A DNA stretch of 64,000 nucleotides, taken from Whitmania pigra (Eukaryota > Annelida > Clitellata > Hirudinida > Haemopidae). Position numbers and translations under genes: made by a program. The notes under the pieces were generated by a model. The model did not search any database and was not told the origin of the DNA. It saw nothing but the letters and a program-made list of their open reading frames with translations. The DNA lies in NCBI GenBank assembly GCA_021613335.1, contig JAJTWR010000311.1, forward strand, positions 1,101,001 through 1,165,000. Reading direction: 5' to 3'. This document shows, piece after piece, positions 31,601 through 46,600 of this stretch. Every line of letters begins with the position of its first letter. The first letter of the stretch is position 1.

Positions 31601-34600
31601 GAATGGTAGCAGCAAAAAGAAATCAGTGATTGAACCTGAGAATTGTTAAGGAAGTTTCCAATGGAGAGAAGAGTCGAAAGAACAAATTTGAAGGTCTTGC
31701 ATCTCTTTAATTCTTCCATGCCTTTCTTCATGTCGAACAGGGGATCACAAATTTCCTAACGTTGAAATATAAAAGTCTAACAAATGCAAACATTTCAACT
31801 TCGTTAAAAATCAAGATGGCAATTAATAGCAATATTTTCTGTTACCGATTACGAGGTACTTGTAATAGACGTAGATTGTAATTGTACTTACAGATTCAAT
31901 GGTGTCGTAGTCCATTTTGTAAATCCACAATCGAAGTCTTGACTCGAGTTCAGAGATGGATCCCATGGTCAGCAGGAACTGCTCAGCAGTCCCAAGTTGA
32001 AGGTCATTGATTCTCTGTGCTTCAATAATTTTTGTCTTTTCTTCCTCAGTTGGCATCATGCCAACTAAAATTTTCTGTAGATTTTGAATACGCACAATAA
32101 TTTGCTTTTTGTTTATGAAATTGTCTAATTGTCAGTCATTGTCTCTAACAGCCCTAAATGAACTTAAAAGCAACGTCAGCTTTCCTATGCCTTTTTCATC
32201 AACAAGTCACATGAAACGACAGCCAGTCAAACAGATGACAAAAAACCTCGATGTCTTCTCTGGACAGCACTGCGTTATCCATAGCTAAGATGGCATTCCT
32301 GATTGTATCTGGCTTCGGAAGGTGAACCATCCCAATGTTTATGGCGTTGGATCGTTTTTGATCCAAAATGCTTAATTCCTTTTTTGCCAAATCAAGTTTC
32401 TGAAAAATGGAAACGTAAAAATGATCAGTGGAAATCCTTTTGTTAATCTCACAAGTTTTGTCAAAAGGACAAAAAGGACACTTGTACTGATAAATAAAAA
32501 TGGTAAAAGCAGTTAAAGAAATTGGTTGACAAAAAGTTGAAACTTTCTGAGGTACTATTCGAAGAAGCATTGAAAGATATAAAATTCATGATGACTGAAT
32601 AAATACTGTTCCAAAAACAGCATAATATCGATTGCATTGTTCTATGTTAGTATCCGCACAATATGGATGTTACTGCCAAAGTTAGAGATCTTTTAAAAGC
32701 AGAGTCTGATTCTAGTAAAAATGATCGTTGAATTTATCAAATTGTTATGTCTATTGCACAATTAAATGAAAGAATATGTTATAATAAAAAATCATCATCA
32801 TCATCATCATTGTTTTTTATAGATTTATTCTGCAAAGCATATTAATTAAAGTCTTGTTAAATTCAAGGAACTTGATGAAATCAAATGCAAAGAGACTTCA
32901 CAAACTAAAGCAACTTGTTACCAACTCACTTCCTGCAAAAATAAAGAAAATGATTTAGTAATTGAAACAAGTTTAAGAAAATAATTTCAGGTTAAAAACA
33001 AAAATTAAGAATCTGAAAAAAGACTCCTAATATTCTATAAATCAAAGGCATCTCCAGTAATAAAAATTGAATAAGTTATTTTGTAAGTCTAAGTAAAAAG
33101 AAGTATGTATGAATTATAGCCATGAAGCATTTTTAATCTTAGACATAATTTCAAAATAAATAAACATTTTGAGTCAGAAATCAATGAACCATTTCCACAA
33201 TTTTTTGTCAATTTTTTCCGGTACTATTTTAGGTAAGGTTAGGAATTAAATAAAACAAATTAAAATTAATCAAACAAAATGGATGTCCATTATGTCCATT
33301 ACAAAAGTCGGAATGAAACATCATGAGGGTAAATTCCCGATGACTGACAACCTCATCAATGCACAAAAGCACCACAAAATGTTCATCATATTTGATAGAA
33401 AGTGATGTTTGATGGTAAATTCACTCAAATTAAACCACAAAATTGTTTTTTTTTGGAACAAATACAACTGAAGCAACATTTTAAAATAGATATCTCCTCT
33501 CACAGAGTATTTATTGACTCATTTAAACATTAAACATCCTGCTTGGACAACTTATGCTCAGACTTATTAACTTATATTATCAGTTCAATTACATTATTAA
33601 TAATGATAACATTTCATTGTAAAAGATGATTTAATATCATTTAATACAGTTGGTTTTCTTAAATAAACAAATAAGCACAATTCTTCAGTGGTTTTATATG
33701 CACCCAAAGTTCCATAATGTAATTGGATTCCTACTTCATAACAATGCAAACAATTCATCGATCAAATTCAAACAATTCATCGATCAAATTCAAACAATTC
33801 ATCGATCAAATTCAAACAATTCATCGATCAAAGTTTGAGGAAGACGTATTTCGAAAACAAACCCACCCTAGGCTTGGCCTCTTGCGTCCTGATCTCAAAA
33901 AGTGCTTCAAACTTGACCTTATCGATCCTCACGTCCCCAACTTCCTTCCTTAACTCCTCCCATATGGTGCCCGAAGTTTTGCCCGTCGGCGTTGAGAAAT
34001 GAGAATTGGCCTCCCTCCAATGGAGTTTCATCTTCTTCTTTTGGGCAGTTGCTGACTTGAGGGCATCGAGAGAAGGGGGTATCGGTGGCGGTGGTGGAGG
34101 TGCACCCAAGGACGAAAGTCGAGGAGGCGGAAGTAGTTGTCTGTAAGTGAGTTGTGAATTAGCATCGTTAAATGTATTATTATCTGAAGAAATATTTCAC
34201 CAAGTTGTTATTATATGCTTTTTCATTAAAGTCTGCATTTTCACATGAAATAATTCTGACAAAAGCTCATAAGCATGCAGACTTCAATGAAAATCAGCAA
34301 CATCTCCACACGCGTTCAGTGATTATAAATTTTCACTTATATTAAAAAATAACATAAGTTAAAGAAATTGTTGCACATGATTGAAAATAAAATATAACCT
34401 ACATGATTAAATGATTAAATGAAGCGACAGATTAAAACCAACCTACCCAGTACTACTGGGGAGCGGAGGTGGCAATGGTGGAGGGGGCGGAGCGATGGGA
34501 TCGACGCTGGATCCGCTGGATCCGTTGGTTCCCGATCGGACGTCCGAAGCATTGAGACTCTGCTTGGGGTTGTTGGACAGGTAGTCCTGGTCATCGAGCT

Positions 34601-37600
34601 CCGTCAGGTCGGTGAAGTCAGCATCCTTGATTCTCAGAGGGAGCTTCAGACTCTCTTTCTCCAGAACGAGCCAACCGATGACATCTTGCCGAGGCTCTGC
34701 CCCTTTGCTCTGAATCTTCGTGGAAGGACGACTGAATAATTTGCACGTCGAGGAAGGCGGACCCGAGTCGTGCTTCTTGAGGGGTGTCCTGATTAACAGA
34801 GTAATTAGTTAATTACTTAACTAATAACATTAATTTCATGAGAGTTTGTGTCATATGTCTATAAACATCTATATTGTGTGTAATTTTGCAATGATATTTT
34901 GATGATCTTTGGGTTCCATCATCGCTTTTGAAAAAACAAATCGTTTAAACCTGACAGTCTGAATCATCAATGAAGCAACTTTTGTAATAAAAGTTTATTC
35001 GTTAGGTCTTAATTTGATGCTATATGCATAGTGTTAGAAGCATCTACAATAAAACCTAAAATGTACTAATTCTCAACAAGTTTGAGGGTAAGAATAACTG
35101 AGCTCCTTGTGCAAATAGAAAGAATATTTAAAAAGTATCCAACAAAGTGTAGAAGATGTAGTAACTTATTTAATTTATTTAGTAGCAATTCAGTAATGAT
35201 CTGAATGAAAACAGATAAAAGAATCAGTCATTAGAGTTATTTTAAGATCAGAGTATAAATATTATGCATTTTCCAATTTATGACTCCTCCGATAAAAGCT
35301 TTGCCCCGGTTTTAACCACCGAGGTTAATTAAAACCATTCCAGCTCAATCTCTTTTTAGCAACAGTCACAAACATAATTTGCTTCAAATTATACAAATTA
35401 TTTCTGCCAAACAAATGAATAACTAAATGATAATTGCTGTCACAATAACAAGACAAGACTCACTTAGCAGGCTTGAGTTGGCTTCTGGCAGCACAGACTT
35501 TAGAAGCAAGATCTTCCTCAAGAGGAGCAGGAGATCTTGATTCATCTAAAGACACATGTTTTCCCATCTTTGCCAGATTTATCTTTGACTGCTCTTCAAA
35601 TGCTGATGCTGTAGCTGTCTCCATGACTTTAGGAGCATTTTCTGGAATGTTGTTCAGAGTAGTAGACTTGTTGTCAGAGAAAGACTTGTTGTCATGGTGA
35701 CCTTCACCGGTCGGAAATGAAGCCTCGTTTGGTTTGCTTTCCGCTCCTGCAGTTTTTGCTTTATTATCACCTTCTGGGACCATCGCACCCGGAGCAAGAG
35801 TAGGAGTGTGGCTAGCAATAGGAGTGTTGGTAATATCGGATTGTTTCGAAACCTGAAACACTTCGTCCAGGTCGTTCGTAATATTTATTTTAGGCAGCTC
35901 TGATTTCTGGGCCATCTGAGGATCATCAATATCAGACTGACTGTTGTCAATAATCTCATCTTGATTGGGATGCTCTGCTTTTTCATTCAAAGAGCTGTGT
36001 ACCATCTCCATCATGTGAGACTGTTGCCTCTGTCTTCGTTGTCGTCTGCTCATGCTTTGTCTGCCCATTTGCTGTGACGAGGCTGCAAATTAAATCACGA
36101 CGTTGCCATCACACAGTCGGTCAGCATTGAAATTTGATTGCCGATAAAATTCCAAATGTTATTCTTTTAACTTTGATTACTCTAAAGCCACAATACTTCA
36201 TTGTGATTGTTGTTTGTTTTGATGAACCAAAACAAAAAAATAAGCACATTGGCATGTTAAATATGAAGCAAAGGTGAACTTGATCAACAACTTAATTGCT
36301 CATTAAGAATTTATTTGTCACATTTAAAAACAACTTCCAAACCACCTGTTAAGAGTATCATGTAATTTCCACGGTTGACACGACAAACCATTATCGATGT
36401 TAAATTACTGATTTAAACAGACACCAGGCTCATCAACCTTGTAAAACCAATTCCTACTTCTCCCCTCCAAACTCAAACATCTTTCATTAGAAACATAGCC
36501 AGGTTATCAAATAACTTTAAATTAAGAAAACAACGGAGGATGCAATGGACGTTGATAATGATTTCGTTCAATCAAAAAACACACGGTCGCCCCAAATCCT
36601 CCCTCAAAAGAAAAACTAACACGAGCTCGGCCTCTCGGGCAGCGAAATGGTGCTCGAGTGAAGCTGAGATTCGTCGTTGTCGTCGTTTTGGGCGTAGTTG
36701 CACGAGAACGTCGACTGGTTGATGCCAACGTCTTCTTTGTAAAGCTTCGTCTTCAAGGAACGATTCGAAGTGCTCCTGTTGCAAGCCACGTCTTCGTCGC
36801 CGTCGATGTCGTTCGTGTTGCTGTTGTGTTCTTCCGTCGTGAGCAGTTCCGGAATCGAAGGCGACGATTGCGTCACGTCTTCTCTCCTGGAGTTGTTAAC
36901 CGTTATAGAATAGTTAGTTATAGTTATTAACCGTTATAGAATAGTTAGTTATAGTTATTAGTCGTTACAGAATAGTTAGTTATAGTTGTTGACCGTTATA
37001 GAATAGTTAGTTATAGTTATTAGTCGTTATAGAATAGTTAGTTATAGTTATTAACCGTTATAGAATAGTTAGTTATAGTTATTAACCGTTATAGAATAGT
37101 TAGTTATAGTTATTAACCGTTATAGAATAGTTAGTTATAGTTATTAACCGTTATAGAATAGTTAGTTATAGTTATTAGTCGTTATAGAATAGTTAGTTAT
37201 AGTTGTTGACCGTTATAGAATAGTTAGTTATAGTTATTAGTCGTTATAGAATAGTTAGTTATAGTTATTAACCGTTATAGAATAGTTAGTTATAGTTATT
37301 AACCGTTATAGAATAGTTAGTTATAGTTATTAACCGTTATAGAATAGTTAGTTATAGTTATTAGTCGTTATAGAATAGTTAGTTATAGTTATTAACCGTT
37401 ATAGAATAGTTAGTTATAGTTATTAACCGTTATAGAATAGTTAGTTATAGTTATTAGTCGTTATAGAATAGTTAGTTATAGTTATTAACCGTTATAGAAT
37501 AGTTAGTTATAGTTATTAACCGTTATAGAATAGTTAGTTATAGTTATTAGTCGTTATAGAATAGTTAGTTATAGTTATTAACCGTTATAGAATAGTTAGT

Positions 37601-40600
37601 TATAGTTATTAGTCGTTATAGAATAGTTAGTTATAGTTATTAGTCGTTATAGAATAGTTAGTTATAGTTATTAACCGTTATAGAATAGTTAGTTATAGTT
37701 ATTAGCCGTTATAGAATAGTTAGTTATAGTTATTAACCGTTATAGAATAGTTAGTTATAGTTATTAGTCGTTATAGAATAGTTAGTTTAGTTTTATTAAC
37801 CGTTATAGAATAGTTAGTTATAGTTATTAACCGTTATAGAGTAGTTAGTTATAGTTATTACCGTTATAGAATAGTTAGTTATAGTTTAACCGTTATAGAA
37901 TAGTTAGTTATAGTTATTAACCGTTATAGAATAGTTAGTTATAGTTATTAGCCGTTATAGAGTAGTTAGTTATAGTTATTAACCGTTATAGAATAGTTAG
38001 TTATAGTTATTAGTCGTTATAGAATAGTTAGTTATAGTTATTAGCCGTTATAGAGTAGTTAGTTATAGTTATTAACCGTTATAGAATAGTTAGTTATAGT
38101 TATTAGTCGTTATAGAATAGTTAGTTATAGTTATTAACCGTTATAGAATAGTTAGTTATAGTTATTAACCGTTATAGAATAGTTAGTTATAGTTATTAGT
38201 CGTTATATAGAATAGTTAGTTATAGTTATTAACCGTTATAGAATAGTTAGTTATAGTTATTAACCGTTATAGAATAGTTAGTTATAGTTATTAACCGTTA
38301 TAGAATAGTTAGTTATAGTTATTAACCGTTATAGAATAGTTAGTTATAGTTATTAGTCGTTATAGAATAGTTAGTTATAGTTGTTAACCGTTATAGAATA
38401 GTTAGTTATAGTTATTAGTCGTTATAGAATAGTTAGTTATAGTTATTAGTCGTTATAGAATAGTTAGTTATAGTTATTAGTCGTTATAGAATAGTTAGTT
38501 ATAGTTATTAGTCGTTATAGAATAGTTAGTTATAGTTATTAGTCGTTATAGAATAGTTAGTCATAGTTATTAGCCGTTATAGAATAGTTAGTTATAGTTA
38601 TTAACCGTTATAGAATAGTTAGTTATAGTTATTAGTCGTTATAGAATAGTTAGTTATAGTTATTAGCCGTTATAGAATAGTTAGTTATAGTTATTAGTCG
38701 TTATAGAATAGTTAGTTATAGTTATTAGCCGTTATAGAATAGTTAGTTATAGTTATTAACCGTTATAGAATAGTTAGTTATAGTTATTAGTCGTTATAGA
38801 ATAGTTAGTTATAGTTATTAGTCGTTATAGAATAGTTAGTTATAGTTATTAGCCGTTATAGAATAGTTAGTTATAGTTATTAACCGTTATAGAATAGTTA
38901 GTTATAGTTATTAACCGTTATAGAATAGTTAGTTATAGTTATTAGTCGTTATAGAATAGTTAGTTATAGTTATTAGTCGTTATAGAATAGTTAGTTATAG
39001 TTATTAACCGTTATAGAATAGTTAGTTATAGTTATTAGTCGTTATAGAATAGTTAGTTATAGTTGTTAACCGTTATAGAATAGTTAGTTATAGTTATTAG
39101 TCGTTATAGAATAGTTAGTTATAGTTATTAACCGTTATAGAATAGTTAGTTATAGTTATTAACCGTTATTAGAGTAGTTAGTTATAGTTATTAACCGTTA
39201 TAGAATAGTTAGTTATAGTTATTAGTCGTTATAGAATAGTTAGTTATAGTTATTAGCCGTTATAGAATAGTTAGTTATAGTTATTAACCGTTATAGAATA
39301 GTTAGTTATAGTTATTAGTCGTTATAGAATAGTTAGTTATAGTTATTAACCGTTATAGAATAGTTAGTTATAGTTATTAACCGTTATAGAATAGTTAGTT
39401 ATAGTTATTAGTCGTTATAGAGTAGTTAGTTATAGTTATTAACCGTTATAGAATAGTTAGTTATAGTTATTAGTCGTTATAGAATAGTTAGTTATAGTTA
39501 TTAGTCGTTATAGAATAGTTAGTTATAGTTATTAACCGTTATAGAATAGTTAGTTATAGTTATTAGCCGTTATAGAGTAGTTAGTTATAGTTATTAACCG
39601 TTATAGAATAGTTAGTTATAGTTATTAGTCGTTATAGAATAGTTAGTTATAGTTATTAACCGTTATAGAATAGTTAGTTATAGTTATTAACCGTTATAGA
39701 GTAGTTAGTTATAGTTATTAACCGTTATAGAATAGTTAGTTATAGTTGTTAAACGTTTATAGAACGTTATAGAATAGTTAGTTATAGTTATTAACCGTTA
39801 TAGAATAGTTAGTTATAGTTATTAGCCGTTATAGAGTAGTTAGTTATAGTTATTAACCGTTATAGAATAGTTAGTTATAGTTATTAGTCGTTATAGAATA
39901 GTTAGTTATAGTTATTAACCGTTATAGAATAGTTAGTTATAGTTATTAACCGTTATAGAGTAGTTAGTTATAGTTATTAACCGTTATAGAATAGTTAGTT
40001 ATAGTTGTTAACCGTTATAGAATAGTTAGTTATAGTTATTAGCCGTTATAGAATAGTTAGTTATAGTTATTAGTCGTTATAGAATAGTTAGTTATAGTTA
40101 TTAACCGTTATAGAATAGTTAGTTATAGTTATTAGTCGTTATAGAATAGTTAGTTATAGTTATTAGTCGTTATAGAATAGTTAGTTATAGTTATTAACCG
40201 TTATAGAATAGTTAGTTATAGTTATTAGTCGTTATAGAATAGTTAGTTATAGTTATTAGTCGTTATAGAATAGTTAGTTATAGTTATTAGTCGTTATAGA
40301 ATAGTTAGTTATAGTTATTAGTCGTTATAGAATAGTTAGTTATAGTTATTAGCCGTTATAGAATAGTTACTTATAGTTATTAACCGTTATAGAATAGTTA
40401 GTTATAGTTATTAGTCGTTATAGAATAGTTAGTTATAGTTATTAACCGTTATAGAATAGTTAGTTATAGTTATTAGTCGTTATAGAATAGTTAGTTATAG
40501 TTATTAACCGTTATAGAATAGTTAGTTATAGTTATTAACCGTTATAGAATAGTTAGTTATAGTTATTAACCGTTATAGAATAGTTAGTTATAGTTATTAG

Positions 40601-43600
40601 TCGTTACAGAATAGTTAGTTATAGTTGTTGACCGTTATAGAATAGTTAGTTATAGTTATTAGTCGTTATAGAATAGTTAGTTATAGTTATTACCGTTATA
40701 GAATAGTTAGTTATAGTTATTAACCGTTATAGAATAGTTAGTTATAGTTATTAACCGTTATAGAATAGTTAGTTATAGTTATTAGCCGTTATAGAGTAGT
40801 TAGTTATAGTTATTAACCGTTATAGAATAGTTAGTTATAGTTATTAGTCGTTATAGAATAGTTAGTTATAGTTGTTAACCGTTATAGAATAGTTAGTTAT
40901 AGTTATTAGTCGTTATAGAATAGTTAGTTATAGTTATTAACCGTTATAGAATAGTTAGTTATAGTTATTAACCGTTATAGAATAGTTAGTTATAGTTATT
41001 AACCGTTATAGAATAGTTAGTTATAGTTATTAACCGTTATAGAATAGTTAGTTATAGTTATTAACCGTTATAGAATAGTTAGTTATAGTTATTAGTCGTT
41101 ATAGAATAGTTAGTTATAGTTGTTAACCGTTATAGAATAGTTAGTTATAGTTATTAGTCGTTATAGAATAGTTAGTTATAGTTATTAGTCGTTATAGAAT
41201 AGTTAGTTATAGTTATTAGTCGTTATAGAATAGTTAGTTATAGTTATTAGTCGTTATAGAATAGTTAGTTATAGTTATTAGTCGTTATAGAATAGTTAGT
41301 TATAGTTGTTAACCGTTATAGAATAGTTAGTTATAGTTATTAGTCGTTATAGAATAGTTAGTTATAGTTATTAGTCGTTATAGAATAGTTAGTTATAGTT
41401 ATTAACTGTTATAGAATAGTTAGTTATAGTTATTAACTGTTATAGAATAGTTAGTTATAGTTATTAGTCGTTATAGAATAGTTAGTTATAGTTATTAACC
41501 GTTATAGAATAGTTAGTTATAGTTATTAGTCGTTATAGAATAGTTAGTTATAGTTATTAACCGTTATAGAATAGTTAGTTATAGTTATTAACCGTTATAG
41601 AATAGTTAGTTATAGTTGTTAGTCGTTATAGAATAGTTAGTTAGTTATAGTTATTAGTCGTTATAGAATAGTTAGTTATAGTTATTAGTCGTTATAGAAT
41701 AGTTAGTTATAGTTATTAGTCGTTATAGAATAGTTAGTTATAGTTGTTAACCGTTATAGAATAGTTAGTTATAGTTGTTAACCGTTATAGAATAGTTAGT
41801 TAGTTATAGTTGTTAACCGTTATAGAATAGTTAGTTATAGTTATTAGTCGTTATAGAATAGTTAGTTATAGTTATTAGTCGTTATAGAATAGTTAGTTAT
41901 AGTTATTAACCTGTTATAGAATAGTTAGTTATAGTTATTAACTGTTATAGAATAGTTAGTTATAGTTATTAGTCGTTATAGAATAGTTAGTTATAGTTAT
42001 TAACCGTTATAGAATAGTTAGTTATAGTTGTTAACCGTTATAGAATAGTTAGTTAGTTATAGAATAGTTAGTTATAGTTATTAACCGTTATAGAATAGTT
42101 AGTTATAGTTATTAACCGTTATAGAATAGTTAGTTATAGTTGTTAACCGTTATAGAATAGTTAGTTATAGTTATTAGTCGTTATAGAATAGTTAGTTATA
42201 GTTATTAACCGTTATAGAATAGTTAGTTATAGTTATTAGTCGTTATAGAATAGTTAGTTATAGTTGTTAACCGTTATAGAATAGTTAGTTATAGTTGTTA
42301 ACCGTTATAGAATAGTTAGTTATAGTTATTAACCGTTTAGAATAGTTAGTTATAGTTATTAGTCGTTATAGAATAGTTAGTTATAGTTGTTAACCGTTAT
42401 AGAATAGTTAGTTATAGTTATTAACCGTTATAGAATAGTTAGTTATAGTTATTAGTCGTTATAGAATAGTTAGTTATAGTTATTAGTCGTTATAGAATAG
42501 TTAGTTATAGTTATTAACCGTTATAGAATAGTTAGTTATAGTTATTAGTCGTTATAGAATAGTTAGTTATAGTTATTAACCGTTATAGAATAGTTAGTTA
42601 TAGTTATTAGTCGTTATAGAATTTTCTAGTATTGTTATTATTACTATTATTACATGCATTCATATAACGCTATAAACTTAGTCAATTACTGGTAGATACA
42701 GAAATAAATTCTCTTAAGTTTAATAAGTCTTAAATGTGCTGCAGACTCCTTCATATCCAGGTTCTTTCTCTAGGGTCTTAATGCTCTTACACTAAAACAT
42801 TCCTGAACAACTTTAAAGATGTGAAAGGCTGCGTAACATTTAAAAGCAATTTTATTATTGCTCTATGTTAGCAAAAACAATTGAGATTGTTGCAATGAGA
42901 AGGTTATTGCATTAAATTCCTTTCTAAGAGAAATTAAAGTTAGTCGTATTCCATGACATCATTCATCTCAAAGAACTCTTGCTTGAGCTAAGTTTGATAT
43001 TTGGCACCATTTTCAAGTCATCACATTACGTTTGCATGTCTCCGGTAAGATTGCAAACGTTTTGCTGTTTGCAAACTTCTGCGTGACATTTGCAAGTGCT
43101 GTCACTTCATCGCGGCGACCGTATAATTATTTATTAATGTGAGTCATTGCAGCTTCTTTGCTTTAAAAATAATTAATAATTAATAAATATCATCTCTCAA
43201 CGGACGTGACTGTTCACTTTTGCTCAAATAATGTTTTCAAGAATTACCACTTTAATAATTTAATATTACTAAATGTTGCATAACTGTTTAACACAGTTGA
43301 GTTGTATTGCAATTATTTGTTGGGTTATTAATATTAATTATTTGCAAAAAAAAAACTCACTGTAAGCCACAACGAGCGACACTTAAAAAGTTTGATTGAG
43401 GCTGCGGAGTGAATCTGTTGGAAACGGTTGGACTGCTGGCGACATCTGCTGATCTCCTCCTCGTTCTTTTTATGTCTTCCGAACTGCGTACTTTCTGCAG
43501 CTTACGAAATCTGCCGATCGAAGTACGTTTAATCTAAGGGGCTGAACACACCGACCACTCACTTTTCATTAATTCATTGATATTTTTACAAATAATCTTT

Positions 43601-43606
43601 ATTCCA

Positions 43607-43652
<46 letters not shown>

Positions 43653-46600
43653 TAATAATAATAATAATAATAATAATATTAAAAAGCCTCTGCAATTAGA
43701 TTATAAACCTAGTGACTTGTAATCTCAACAACACCTTGATTTACATATGTCTTACTATTTAATTTCATGATTAAAAAAACCTTTATGACATTACAGAATT
43801 ACACAAAAATCATTATGACATCACAGAATTCAACAGCCAATAAGAAGTCGACAAAACTCACCCACCCGCTCACTCACTCACTCACTCACCCACTCACCCG
43901 GTGTCAAAAGACATGGGACTGACATCACCATCCTCGACGGACACCAACGAGTCGTACACGTCGAACTGCTCCAAAAGATCCTTTTCGTCCTTTTTAGAAT
44001 TCCTGTACATTTTCATGATGCCCTCGATGCCCTGCTCTTCCAGAGAGTCCGTGATGTCGTAAAATGTGTCTTGGTCTGGTACCGCTGCAAGAGTCTGGAA
44101 AATTTTTTCGGCACATTATACTGGAAATTTGCAAAAATTTTTATTTGAAGTAATTAAGCATATCATATAAAAATGTGTCTCACATCAAGTAATTTCAAAC
44201 CTCCATTTGAGAATATTCAAAGCATTTTTACTATTAAAAATTACTATCAAAATGATAAATATGACAAATAATTGACTTAAAATGATAAATATGACTAAAA
44301 ATTTATTTAAATCAACATCGGACATAAATGTTTTCACATGAAGGTCTACCTTCAACAAGAAAATTGAAAGATGTTGTCATGGTTACTGTCAAACAAATTG
44401 CATAATTGCTATGCTTAATAACATCCCACATCATTAACTAGGAAATGCTATCTCATAAAATGCAATTCATCTGATCGTATTCAGCATACCGGTAATCATA
44501 ACACATAATTTAAATACAACGCAATAGTACATAATTATGATTACACAGTAATGCATAGTGACTGGCTAAGCGCTATTACTGTTGGTTAAGATGAATACCT
44601 TATTACCTTGTTGATGAGGGTCATCGCATAAACAAGAACCTCCACATCCACCAACATGTCGTCTTGCATCAACGTCATGAAATTACTCCAAGGTTTGCTG
44701 TCTGGAATAAAGAAAAAATAAACAACTGTCTAACAATCATCAACTCAATCTGGAACTAATGCATCAATCAAACATCAATGCTACATTTGAATCTCTCAAA
44801 TAACTTCAACATCAAAAAATAGATTTCAGCTCTTTAGTTGAAAGCATCTATTTTAGAAAGGGTACAAAGTAAATTTAAAATTAAAACGAATTATAAATAC
44901 AACAAGGGACTCACAACCACTCGCAAAAATAAGAAAACCCTGGTTAAACAACATGAATATGCATGAAGTTATCAATGTTCACGATTCAAAAGTTTGAAGA
45001 ATGTGCACGGCATGTAAAAAACTGATCCCTATTCATACTCCAGTTATTTGATCACTTCACGTTAAAGTGCTAATGACGATCATGATGATGATGATCTCAA
45101 AATGGTTATCTGAAATTCCTCATCTGGTAGACCAATTAAATGAATTCAAAGAAACAAAAAATCAATAAAGTCTTTTTTGAGTCTTAAATATGTCCTTTAA
45201 TCTCTTTTGATCCCAGACGAAGGACAAATATTCACAGGAGAACTTTGTTGGTAAGCTGGGTGCTCGGGTGCTCGTGTCGAGCTTATTTGGTGATGCATTA
45301 AGCAGTAAAACAACCTGCTAGTCACACGGTCGTCAATATTTATCTTCATAGCATTTAACGGATTACATAAATTCATCGTTTATGACAATATAGCATTTTA
45401 AAAAGCATTTTATAACTACAGCCCCATAAAAAAGAATACAACTATGTTAAGGATAAAAGTTTCCAACGTATTCAAAACCAGTCTAAATGTGCACTGAATA
45501 TAAGCAACACATGTAACAAGCAATCTCCTGACATCGTTTGCTAACATCACCGCTTTCTGAAAGACAATGAACGCAATTATGAGACCTGTTTCTGAATCTT
45601 CGGAGTTGATGGCTTGGGTGAGAAGTTGCCAATTTGTTTCGTTGTATTCGAGGAACACCAACAACAGCTTCAACGTCAACTTTACGACCAGTCGAGGCTG
45701 AAAAACATTCAGGACTTTAGGTTGTTGTTGTTGTCAGTTTTATATCGATTAAAAGATTCATTGCTTGCACATGAGGTTCACGATGGTTATAACTTTTAAC
45801 TTATAAGAAAGGTAGCATGGCATTTGCCTTTTTTCCACATTTCAAAGCCAATATTAAATTGTAAATAATTAAATTAATTAATAAACAAAAAAATTAAACT
45901 ACTGTTTTAAATGACCATAAACCACTCAAAATAAAAAATTGATTTTTCTCTAGACACTATAATTGCAAACCCAGAATAATTCAAAACCATAAAATTTCAA
46001 GCTGCTGCCAATCAGATGCATGGATCTCTTTGCTCATCCTTCCATCCATCCACCCTTCCATACATCCATCCTTCCATCCATCCAACCTTCCATACATCCA
46101 TCCTTCCATCCATCCACCCTTCCATCCATCCATCTATAGCTAAAAATCAGCATCCCCAACTAGTCCTTCTAAATTGGGGATTCCACGACTCAGATTCGTT
46201 TCCCAGTGGAAATAAAAAAAATGTAAAAAACATCCATCAACGGAACGACTGCAAAACCGAGGGAGGAAAGAAGTCGAATGGATCTAAAGTTACACGGAGT
46301 CGGAGTCGTGCGATATCAAGTTTTGGATGGGGTGCACACAGCCACATTCCATAATGTGATGGTAGTGACAAATGTGATGAGGACATGGTGAATGGCTTAA
46401 AAAAGATTCCTTGCAAACAAACCATCATTATCATCATTGAAAGGAATGAGGAATGAGATGCCAAAAAATCCAAAATGAAATTTAAATGAGGCCGAAAAAC
46501 TCAAAGCATCCAACATGGGCATTGAATTCAAATTAAGGCTTGTATACAAAAACATGGTTGAATCAATCTAGGAACATTTGATTGCTTAAATGTCATCTAA

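Noticed and set aside
36893..42621. CRISPR-like regular repeats
   Set aside because: The copies are directly adjacent with no unique spacers, in a eukaryotic gene intron. It is a minisatellite.
46016..46473. His/Ser/Pro-rich frames at 46 kb
   Set aside because: They arise from a (CCAT)n microsatellite in an FHOD intron.
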